Shown: positions 1 to 12,100 of the stretch, in pieces
Numbering within the stretch: position 1 is the stretch's first letter
How the letters are laid out: every line of letters begins with the position of its first letter
NCBI RefSeq assembly: GCF_905475465.1
Contig: NC_062248.1
Location: forward strand, 8,618,001-8,682,000
Source of the DNA: Pieris napi
Lineage: Eukaryota; Arthropoda; Insecta; Lepidoptera; Pieridae
Reading direction: 5' to 3'
Length of the DNA stretch: 64,000 nucleotides
Translations under genes and position numbers: made by a program
The notes under the pieces: model-generated
Told to the model about the DNA's origin: nothing
Database searches by the model: none
The model's input: only the letters and a program-made list of their open reading frames with translations

Positions 1-168
1 TATTATAAAGAGAGAAAAATAGTGAGTTACGGCCTTAATTACATTAAAAATAAAAAATTATCACGTGACATGAGTCATACGAATAAATTCAAGAGCAATT
101 TTGTACTTTAACGAATAAGAGTTAAGAAATAAGTTTTGTTAATATAATGAAAACACATATAAACTGAC

Positions 169-3100
169 TTGATGACGTCATGGAAGGTAACATCTTCCCC
201 GTTATGCAGCCTTTCGAGCTCGTAGCACATATATTTGAATAAGAGTCGCTCCTTGTGAGTATCACATTCTAAACGACCCTTTAGTAACCGAAGGATGAAC
301 TTTACCTAAAAAAAAAAGTGAAAACACATTTTATTGAAATCAAACTTAAATATTATTTACATAACTTCATGACCACAACTGTTGAAAAATAATACATTCA
401 TCAAATACATAATACATTTTGGTTTACGTTTAATGTTTTTTAAAGAGAACTCACGTTAACCAAACATTTATTTACCTTTAATACTTTAAAAATGTTTTAT
501 TAATTTTTTCTTTTAAAAGCGTCTCTCTTTATAAAAATTATATTTATAGTACTAAAAAAAATTAGCAATATTGTTTCGTTTTCATGAGAAAAAACATATT
601 ACTTAATTAACAAGAATTATTAAATGAATGTAGTATAAGTTTGTTATTATACAAATTAGTTTGAACATTACTTATCTCTATTAAGGATATTTATATAAAC
701 ATAAATTCGGAAAAAACTCACTTTTCTCACTGGTATAACGCCTTTTTGGTGTACATCTACAATGTTCCAGGTATTCTGGAAGTTTCTAATATCGGCGTAT
801 GACAGCAATGCATCTTCCTCATTCGAATAAAATAACGAGAAGTTTTCCATTATAATAGCTGTAAATATTAAAAATTAAATAATTTATTAATAAAAATACG
901 AATTCGACGCTTATAAAGAGTATAAATGTTTTGAGTTGAATAAGACTGTTGCAATATTATTTATAAATTGTCAAATGCTTTATTCGACGAATTAAATTCA
1001 CGGGAATTTAAAAATGCAAATTAAATCTTGCAAAAAATGACACGTGTTATAAATAATAATAAACAATGCAATGTATTAAACAACAGTCAAGTGTGAAGTG
1101 TCAATGTCATTTGTCACAACTTTTAAATTTTGAGTTAGTGCGGTGCAAGAATTGCGCCTGAGAAAGTTAGTGCAAAACATACTAAGATTCAGTCAAAACT
1201 AAGCACCGTAAGACTTCTGTGTCAAAAACGTTTTGACACACAGACATAAAATAAAAATAAAATATGTTTATTATGGAACGTAAGATACATGTATCACTTA
1301 TTCCACGTCATTAAATTTGAATTTGTAGGCATCCATACTCATCGGCAAAGAAGACAGAGGGTGTAGGCTTATTAGCATATTAGCTAGTGGTAAGTCGTTC
1401 CTGCATCCCTTAGACACTTACCGACCAGCAAATTGAGGACAATATACGTGATAATAACGTAAAAAGTGCAGAAGTACGCCAATGAAGCCGTGAAATTGCC
1501 ACAATCGGTTTCCCAATAATTATCAGCGGGTGTGCAGTAAGGTGGCGCCACCATGCAATCGTGCATAATTTTGTTCCAATCTTCGCCTGTCACTATACGG
1601 AAGAGCATTGCCACGCTGTGAATTGGCGAGTTGAAGTTCGCTCGTCTGAAATATAGTCCTTTTGATAACAAAAATACTAAAAATATTATTAGCTGTGCTT
1701 CATAATATCGACTTAGAAATGATTTCCGCACGTTGTAAGTTACATTCGGGTCATTCTTAGAGCACTTAGCTCTAAGAATGATCCGAATGTCGACTCGAAA
1801 TGTCATAATACGGTAATTACAAATAAAAAAACATGTGTGTTTACTTATGTACACGCGTTAGAAGTTATACTTCTTTGGCGTAACAAGATAATTTTTTTAT
1901 CTTTCGCCTTATAGAAAAAAGGTATTTAATACATTGAAAGTTTTATTATAACGAATTATCTAGTTAAATAAAGTTTATTTAAATATAAAAAAAAAATATT
2001 TCTACATAATGTAAGAAATTGACATTTTTATTTTAAAATGTTGACTATGCTAACTTTAGGGTGTCGGTTTTTTGTGACGTTTTAGTTGTTTAGATGCGCG
2101 CATCGTAAAAATTTACTCTCACCATTCTTCCCTAACGCGGAAAAAGAAGTATAACTTCAAAAAAAAATCCCCAAAAGTTTTATTATATGTGAGTATGTTT
2201 ATGAACACCTTGCATGAGATAGATCGAGCTTGATATAGCAATTGTCAGACATATGCCATTAACTATCCTGGGAAGTTTAGGACAAATTAATTCCTTATTA
2301 GAAAATTATTCCCCGCACTAGACTTCTCTATAAGACCTTTAATATAAAAAAAAAAATATTCAAGCCTAACTAACCTTCCGATACCTTCTCCATACTTGAC
2401 GTTGCCAAAGACAATAGTTCCAGCTAAGGCATAGAAGAAGACCAGCAGAAACATGCCAAAGATGATGAAGAAACTCTTACAGACGCTAACACCGACGGTG
2501 AGCATCAGCATCTTTAGGGTGGTGTGTTTGCCGGTGATGGTGAAGAAACGCAGTATCACCACCATGAAACCCACGAAGTAGGATAGGTCGTTCTGTATAA
2601 TAGGTAGAAAATGATTTTGTTTTTTAATTATATATTAGTTCTTACATATGAAATTGGCGTTGTGTCCTACTGGCCAATTTTACCTCAAATATGTCCTCTT
2701 TGGTTAGGAATAGCAAATTCAATTTTTTACAGCTCGTGCATTTGTTTTTTGAAAACCATTCGTTTCAATTTTTTTTTCTTTTCAAAACTCGATTTATAAA
2801 ATGGAAAGCGTAATATTATTTATCTAGGTAACATATTTTAGTGAATTTCATCATCATCTTAACAGGATTAGAACAATTATAGAGTTTTTGTAATTATTTA
2901 AAAAGTTATTTAGTTTTTTTTAGTTAATTTAATTCTAAATTTATAATAATACATAGCTTTAATCCGGTTAAAAAGTGTTTTCTTTAAATGTGTAAAGGAT
3001 AACCTTTACACACTATTGACATTTATGTCAATAAGAGACAATCTATTTTTTCTAAAATACACACAAATTTTACGAATAATAAAAAGGTACCTTAAGTGTA

Positions 3101-6100
3101 AAATGCATGAATATCCATATGCACCCAGCAACCGTTACAAGGAGGTCGTATCTATTGCGACGACTCTGCCAATAGCCACGCGGCGTAAAGGCTATGGTCT
3201 TTAGGAGAACTTCTACCACAAACACTAGAGTGAGCAGAGCGGATGTCAGGGCTAAGCGTTCTGTGTTTGAGGAGTGACGGGACCACTGAAATCCGTATAC
3301 TTATTTTTATTTATTATATTAATAGTACATATAAAAACAGGTAATATAAATGATAAGGGAGGCTACGGGGTTAAGGTTTAAGAATAACTTTATTTCTCAT
3401 AAGAATTGCATACATAATTCACTTACTGAGAAACAATATTTAAAACTAAGATTAAAATTTAGAAATTAGAGCGCACAGATGTAGGTACATATATAAAATA
3501 ACAAAATAAAACAGCACCAAAAATGTGGGTAGACATAATAAACTTGATTAGTCAACCAAGCAAAACAGATGTTCGAATTTGATTTTTTACTAGATGTGGC
3601 ATTGATGGCATAGTCTGATATAGCAAGTTTACATTAATTATTTTATTATTTTTCATAACACTATTTTATTTTTAGTTTATTGTTCTATTTATATATTTTG
3701 GGTATGTATACAGGGTGGCCAAAAAGTCGTGGATCAAACGCAAATAGGGGATAGATGAGGTCATCAGCGGCAAAAAATTGTTCTACGGGAGGTCTCTAAG
3801 GTCAACCCCTGCAGAGATATGATTTATTTTGGTTTTTATATAAAAATTGACTTTTTGTTACTAAGTCTTATTAAAATTCGAAAATATCTTCATTCTGTAT
3901 CATTTCCATAATATCCACTAGATTGGTACTGATGAGTTCTTGCGTTAGACATACTATTTATAGTTGTTTATTGAGTGCATTGAAGATAATATTAAGTTAT
4001 ACGATATAATTTTTTTTCAAATCAAAACTTTTTGTTTATTTCGGACCCCACTGTGAAAAAAAATTACTCTACCGAAAAGTACAAACTATTATTATTATAT
4101 ATTTGTATTACAAATTTTGGCGCATTTAATATGGATTCTGAAAAGGTATTACACATGGCCATGAGTCGCTCTAATATCAATTTTAATGTATATTAGAGCG
4201 TTATAATTATAATTTATTTTATTATAATTTCGGTGGAGTAATTTTTTTTCACAGTGGGGTCCGAAATAAACAAAAAGTTTTGATTTGAAAAAAAATTATA
4301 TCGTATAACTTAATATTATCTTCAATGCACTCAATAAACAACTATAAATAGTATGTCTAACGCAAGAACTCATCAGTACCAACCTAGTGGATATTATGAG
4401 AAAGATACAGGATGTAGATATTTTTGAATTTTAAGAAGAATTAGTAAAAAAAAGTCAATTTTCATATAAAAACCAAAATAAATCATAACTCTGCAGGGGT
4501 TGACCTTATAGACCACAAGCCCATGAACAAAAAATACCTGTGAAATGACCCAACCTGAATTACGCTTAGAAGGCTGTTACTATATCTGAAAATAGCTCTG
4601 AGCACTATGCCGTCATTTCTGAGCGGTACATGTGAGTACGTGAGTGAATGGACTTTCTCAGGTACAATGGGGGAATTTCGACTAATTATTATTAATGTAC
4701 GGCTTTGTTATAAGTGTATAGATGATTAAAAATAAATGTCGAAAAACCTAGTGCCGTACAAAAGTGATGGTGCCGGAAGTCGGTGCAAATTTTTAATTCA
4801 ACGACAGTTGCAGAAGCAATATAGGTCATTTATTACTGTACGGCATTTGTGTGATTCCTTTTGGACACATATACAGATACTTTACCCGTAAACGCCGTAC
4901 ATATTCCCAGCGGAGCGGTCGAAAGCCAAGGGCCGGAACCCTACCCCTACACCCATATACCCTAAGGTCATTGTAAAATGTACGGCAACATGTTCAAAAT
5001 ATTATTTAACACGGACAATAATGTTTTATAATTATGCCGTCCAAATATTATAGTTAATATTTGTGTAATTAAATATTTATCGAAATTTCAGGATTTACCA
5101 AGTTCTTACTGCTGTAAGATCATAGAATAATGTACGGCAACTTGTTTTTTTACATAATGTTACTAAATATTACCGTTGTACATTATAGCCGTTCATTATA
5201 AATGGTAACAAATAAAAATATTATGATAAAAAATATATGAAATTTCCGAAATTTAGATGACTTTTCAAATGCTCCTAGAGTAATATGGGGAGTAATATTT
5301 TTAAAGATTATTGTTATTTTATATGTAACAAATATAAATAAACAAAAAAAACCAGATGCCGTACATTTTACTCCAGATTATTCTTTACAGCTGATAAAAA
5401 CTTCGACGACGTTTGAGGTGTCCCTTAAGGTCATTAATAACTGTACATATCTGAGTATACTACCATAAGGCTGTAAAGTATATTACAGCCTTATCGTACC
5501 AGCAGAGAGGTAAAGGAAAAATATTTTAACAAAAATAAAAATATAATACAGGGCGTCCCAAAGTTATGAGACATGAAGGGAAAGTACCTTAAATATCGCA
5601 GATAGGGTATTTTACTAAAAGAAGACTTTATTTTATTTTTAAAAGTTAGTAATTCTGCATTCAAAGATTTTTTAAAAACTACTTGCCTCGTCTGGAAATC
5701 GAACCGGCTTAAATTAAAAAAAAACACCCCTACTTTTATGATGCCAATCGAAAGAATGGCCAAAACCTAATAACTTTTCTAAAGTAACAGACTCGTAGGG
5801 GATTTTTTTAGGCCGAATACGATAGATAATGTTTTTAATTTGATTAAAAAGATATATTCACGCTGTTACTTTCTTTTAAAATACTATGTTACTTAAGAAG
5901 AGTTATTAGTTTTTGGCCATTCTTTCGATTGGCATCATAAAAGTAGGGGTGTTTTTTTTTACATTTAAGTCGGTTCGAAGCCCAGACGAGGCAAGTAATT
6001 TTCTAAAAATCTTTGAATGCAGAATTAATAACTTTTAAAAATAACATAAAGTCTTCTTTTAGTAAAATACCCTATCTACGATATTTAAGGTACTTTCCCT

Positions 6101-9100
6101 TCATTTCCCATAACTTTGGGACGCCCTGTATTGGTAGGCAGTGGTAGCGGACTATCGAAAGTGTACGGCATTTATCTTTTATTGAAGATTGTCTAAAGTA
6201 TTAATAACCTGTGTTATTGCCGTACAGATAAAAGTCACCGGAAAATGACTCTTTTCTGAGGAAAGTAATTTACCCCATACACCTATGTGTTCCACAAAAA
6301 ATGTACGGCATGCTGGAAAATGTTATCTATTTGTGAAGTATTCTCAAGATCATTTAATTTTATGTTGTTTCATATCATCATCACCTATATGCTAATCAGA
6401 CATATGTTGCGACCCTTGGCTTTCGACCGCTCCGCTGGGAATATGTACGGCGTTTACGGGTAAAGTATCTGTATATGTGTCCAAAAGGAATCACACAAGT
6501 GCCGTACAGTAATAAATGACCTATATTGCTTCTGCAACTGTCGTTGAATTAAAAATTTGCACCGACTTCCGGCACCATCACTTTTGTACGGCACTAGGTT
6601 TTTCGACATTTATTTTTAATCATCTATACACTTATAACAAAGCCGTACATTAATAATAATTAGTCGAAATTCCCCCATTGTACCTGAGAAAGTCCATTCA
6701 CTCACGTACTCACATGTACCGCTCAGAAATGACGGCATAGTTCTCAGAGCTATTTTCAGATATAGTAACAGCCTTCTAAGCGTAATTCAGGTTGGGTCAT
6801 TTCACAGGTATTTTTTGTTCATGGGCTTGTGGTCTATTAGAGACCTCCCGTAGAACAATTTTTTGCCGCTGATGACCTCATCTATCCCCTATTTGCGTTT
6901 GATCCACGACTTTTTGGCCACCCTGTATACATGGTTTATAAACATTTTAAGTATTATTTTTTATTTGTTTTTGTTTAATTTAATTACTAATTATCCGATT
7001 ATCGCTAACAAGCCGATATCTTCCAGGTAATAAAGGTAAAAATAAAGAAATAACGGTAAAGGAGAATTATATAAGTACCTAATTAAAAGTAAAAAAGCTA
7101 ATATTAATTTTACAAAATGTATTTAACAATTACTAGCGTAAAGCGAGATTTTGGTAACCTGAAAGTTAAGGGCAGTGAACTAAACTTTGTTGACAAAACT
7201 GTTTTTCTAGGCATAACAATAGATAGTAAACTCCAGTGGGGCCCACACATAGACACTGCAGCACTGGCTCTGCAGCATATGCAGTAAAGAAAATCCGACA
7301 GTTTACTGATAAGGATACGGCTAAAATTGTGTATAGCTACTTTCACAACGTTATGTCGTACTGAATTTTACTGTAAGGTGCTGCTGCAGAGGTTCAATCC
7401 ATATTTGTGCTGCAGAAGCGGGCTGTTCGGGGTATGTCTACGCCCTTGACTTGTGAACTGGTAGTAAACGTAAATTTAGAATTAATTTAACTTCTTTTCA
7501 GACGTTCATAAGTGTAATAGTTTGTTATATGAATAAAGTTATTTTGACTTCAGGTTCATGAATTATACAGACAGAGATATATAGATAAAGAAATATTGAG
7601 GATAAAGTGCAAGAAATGTATGAATTAATAAAATAAAATCATAATTACCAGCCGAATTGCAGTGTAAACTCTTTATAACGAATTTCAAGGGACCGAGCAT
7701 TTTATTCGCTATAGAAAGGTTTCGTTATATGGAGGGAATACTTAATGTTTGGGTATTGTGTTAAACCAAACAAATTTAACTAATTTTTACGTGATAAAGA
7801 GTTCCTCGTTATAGAGAATGACGGTATAAAGAGTTTACACTGTATATAAAAACTTTATTAAAATCTATAATAACAAAAAAAGGAAAGAAAAAGAAAACAT
7901 TATGTGCAGTTATTGGTTGTTTATATCGTAAATAATCAATGAGATTACTTATAAAAACATAACTTACGGTAACAGCTAAGAGGCCGCTATTAATAAGCAC
8001 GACGATAGCAATAACTCGTTTGAAGGTAAGATTTTGTGTGACGTCATACGCGAAAGCTCGCACTTTTCTACCGTCCGGTCGAGGCGGCAAATGCAGGGGT
8101 TGAGCAATTTTCAATCTCTTCTTTAGGTCACACCTGTGAATACAGACAATCACTCAAATCTATGGCAATTTAATTAAATTTCAGAAGATAAAGGGAATTT
8201 TTTAATGATTACTGCTAACTATTTATATTCTATTTAAACTAAAACAGAACGAGTGAAATAAACTCATAGAGAGGAAATCTCTAGATAATTTTTTTTTAAA
8301 TTTGTACGAATTACAAAGCTACATAGAATTAATGCTTTTTCTGGTATTTGTGTACGTCTTCACAAAAACTCAAGTGTAAGCAGTTAGTAATAAATAAATT
8401 TAATTCATTTGTAAATAGTACTCTCTTTTCCTTTTGGAGTAGACTTGGGCCCAGAGCTGGTGCATTCCTAAGCATCGCAATAAGCGAGGAAAAGTCTGCC
8501 AGCAATAAAGGTACACTGCCACAGGGACCAAACTTTTAAGAATATCTAAATACTCTGTATTTCCCTATTATTTATTATATTTACTCTATAAATTATCATT
8601 CCAGAAAAAAGACCTATTATAGTGTAAAGGACATTTCACTAATCGTATAAAATATTTTATTTTTATAGAATAGGGGGCAAATGGGCAGGAGGCTCACCTG
8701 ATGTTAAGTGATACCGCCGCCCATGGACACTCTCAATGCCAGAGGCCTTGCTAGTGCGTTGCCGGCCTTTTAAGAATGTGTACGCTCTTCTCTTGAAGGA
8801 CCCTAAGTCGAATTGGTTCGGAAATACTTCAGTGGACAGCTGATTCCACAAAGTGGTGCTGCGCGGCACGGTGATACGGGTGGAATTTCGTATTCTGCCT
8901 CGACGTCCGATGACGAAACTCAGCTGCAGGTATTAATCCGAACAACTCCTCTGAACACTCTTCATGGCAAATGCGGTAGAAGTTGCAGAGTGTAAATATA
9001 AGCACAGAGCTACATTTAAGTCATATAGGACTTACCATCTCCTCTGGTCGACGGTCAGCAAGGCTGTCCCTTTATTTTCAGAATAATTAGCGATGACCAC

Positions 9101-12100
9101 ACCCACAAATAATGTTAGACCAATCATACAGCCAAGGAAAATATATACGTGAATGTATATTGCGTGAACCTGAAAATATTTTTACCAAACTTTACGACCT
9201 GAGTTATAAATACAAACAGTGATTTAACTTATTTTACTGAAATATCTAGCATCACTTTTATCGTTCTCTGATCATATTATATAAGGATCTTAAATGGAAC
9301 TTTCCCATTCTTTACATTTTCTTAGCTTTAAAGAGCAGTGTTGGCCTAGTGGGCCAATGGATTTTCTTTCTATGTGCACATTTAACATTTGCTCGAACGG
9401 TGAAGGAAAACATCGTGAGGATACCGACATGTCTTAGACCCAAAAAGTCGACGGCGTGTGTCAGGCGCTGGAGGCTGATCACCTACTTGCCTATTAGATT
9501 GAAAAATTATCATGCAACAGATTCGGAAATCTGAGGCCCAGATCTAAGGGAGCGTTCAAGTATTTCGTCACGCAATTTTTGGAGATTATTGACCCCCCCA
9601 TGTAACGCGCCGTAACGATCCGTAAGAAATCCCCCCCCCCCCAAATTCGTTACGTAATACTTGAACGCGAAAGAGGTTGTAGCACTATTGATTTATTTAT
9701 GTTTTTAAAGACTTTTGAATCACTTCAGATGCTGAGGTTTTCTTTACTCTATCGTCATGTAGAGTAAAAAATCATAAGTATTATTCACTACAGTGTAATT
9801 ATTTAAATACTTACTGGTCCCAACGCTTTAATTAACACATCACGTACATCCAACCATCCTTTGAAGGATAGAACTTCGAATAAAGTCAGCAATGCATCTC
9901 TGATATTGTCAAAATTAAACCGTTTCGGATTCGCCCTGAAATAATATTTTAGTATTCATAATAGTGTATTTGAAGTGTCTAAAAAGGACTAAATATTTAA
10001 CTTTTGCATAGTTAATTGAATAAAATGAATTTAACTTAGATCATATCGTGGTCTCTCCCGAATAATGTAATGATTAAATTTAGTGGCGTTTGTGTAATTT
10101 TGTCAGATCAAAGTTACATCCAGGTTGCCCAACAGATCAGAAATATAAAGCCATTGAAGAGTCAAGTCATGAAGAAATACATTTTTTAATAAAGGTAATA
10201 TGACTAAAATACGTAATATTAAAAAATACTAAATTATTGGAATAATGATTTGTTCCTTGTTTGATTAACATAATCTATCATTTTAAACACACAACGTACA
10301 ACTTTTATATAAGTTAAGTAAGTAAGTTATAAATAACGACTAATGGAGGCATTACTATAATGCCTCTAAAAAGCTTAAATGTTATGGTATTTTGTAAATC
10401 TTTGAAATGGTTGCAATGCTATTTTTCCCAGTCCATTGCGCGTTCATACTCTTGTAAACACATTCATGAACGTCTAAGCTGCTTGATGCTAAAAATAATT
10501 ATAAAATATTGTACAAAAGAAAATACTTCTTTATGGTCTAAGATCCCGCTATACAACGACCTTCACCGAGATGCTTATTTAATGAAACGTATTTTATATT
10601 TAATTTAATATGTCAATAAATATAATCCATATGGGTTGTCTAGCAAATTTCAGTCCAGAGTATGTTTAATTAATAATTTAAAAAAAATATTTTTTTAAAC
10701 ATTTCACCGGTATGATTATTAGATAAATTCTATACCAATCGAAAGTATGAAGCCCATAGAATATGCAAACTTTATGCTGCCCATTCTTTTCCGGTCACAA
10801 CTATCGGGTTGCCAGGTATAAACAGGTAAATCTGTACTAGCATTTTGCAACGGTCTGTTTATTGAATGAAATTTAAATGAAATTAAAGATTATTTTATTC
10901 TGAACACGGTGGTATAGGGTTGGCTGCGAAAAATCAGTCCAGAATTGCGGTTGTCGAATTTTCAAAAGTAAAATATTGCTCCGAGTGAATGTTTGCGACT
11001 GAGATGTCCCAACCGACCATCCCTTGCGATAGAAGAGGACACAGCATAGCAGCTGTTTAAAGTCCGCCCACTTAAAGAAAGAGAATGCGCATGCTACTTG
11101 GGCTTGGAAAAGAAAAGGATAGCGATGGACTCGTATATTATACTATGCATCATTTTGGAGTAGTTTATTATTTAAATAGAGAAATAGTTATTTAATTTTT
11201 TTTTAATCAATAAATTATTTATGTGTATATTTTTTATGTGACACTAAATTATATATACATCTTTAGTAAAAAAGACGGTTATAGTGTAGTCCTTACATAT
11301 GAAATTGGCGTTTTACGTTTTGTCTACTTTGACCTCAAATATCTCCTCTTTGGTTAAGAATTCCAAATCAAAATTTGTACAGCTATTTACTCATGTATTT
11401 GTGCTTCGATGACCGTCATTCATTTGTTTTTTTCTTCTGTTTTTTTCAGTTTGCGTCACTCATTTTACAAAATGGAAAACTTAAAGTATTGCATTATTTA
11501 CGAGTACGAGTTCCGCCGTGGCACTAGTGCTGCGGAAACGACTCGAAGGGTGAATGATGTGTATGGCGGTCATGTTGCAAAAGAAAACACAGTTCGTTTT
11601 TGGTTCCAACATTTTCGTTCTGGAAATTTCGACCTGCAGAACAAGCCCCGTGGACGGCCTGAGACTCAAGTTGATAATGAAGTATTGAAGGCTATTGTGG
11701 AAGCGGATCCATCGCAAACCAAGTCCGAGTTAGCTGCAGGCTGCGGTGTTAGTGATAAAACTGTTTGAATTCACTTGAAGCAAATTGGGAAGATTAAAAA
11801 CCTTGAAAGATAAGCAAAAGCAAAAGCGCGTCGACTGCTGCGTTACATTACTGAACCGGCACAATAATGAAGGTATTTTAAACCGAATCATTACCTGTGA
11901 TGAAAAATGGATTCTTTACGATAATCGGAAGCGCTCAGCACAATGGTTGGATCCTGGCCAGCCAGCCAAATCCTGCCCCAAACGAAAATTAACCCCAAAA
12001 AAGTTACTTGTAAGCGTTTGGTGGACTAGTGCCGGTATTGTTCATTGCAGTTTTCTGAAATCTGGCCAGACTATTACGGCTGATGTCTATTGTCAGCAAT

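Larger units (their letters stand above)
3711..6925. mobile_element. Fold-back DNA transposon with nested elements, in na intron
   Basis: Ends CAGGGTGGCCAAAAAGTC (left) and its inverse (right) are flanked by TA. The arms continue inward: left 3711-3798 plus 4507-4933, right about 6412-6925, roughly 515 bp of nearly identical inverted sequence. The left arm is split by another element (3799-4506) and the middle holds a MITE (5549-6128). Without these the element is about 1.92 kb. It carries 14 exact copies of GTACGGC/GCCGTAC in a regular layout. No transposase reading frame is seen. Confidence 0.88.
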
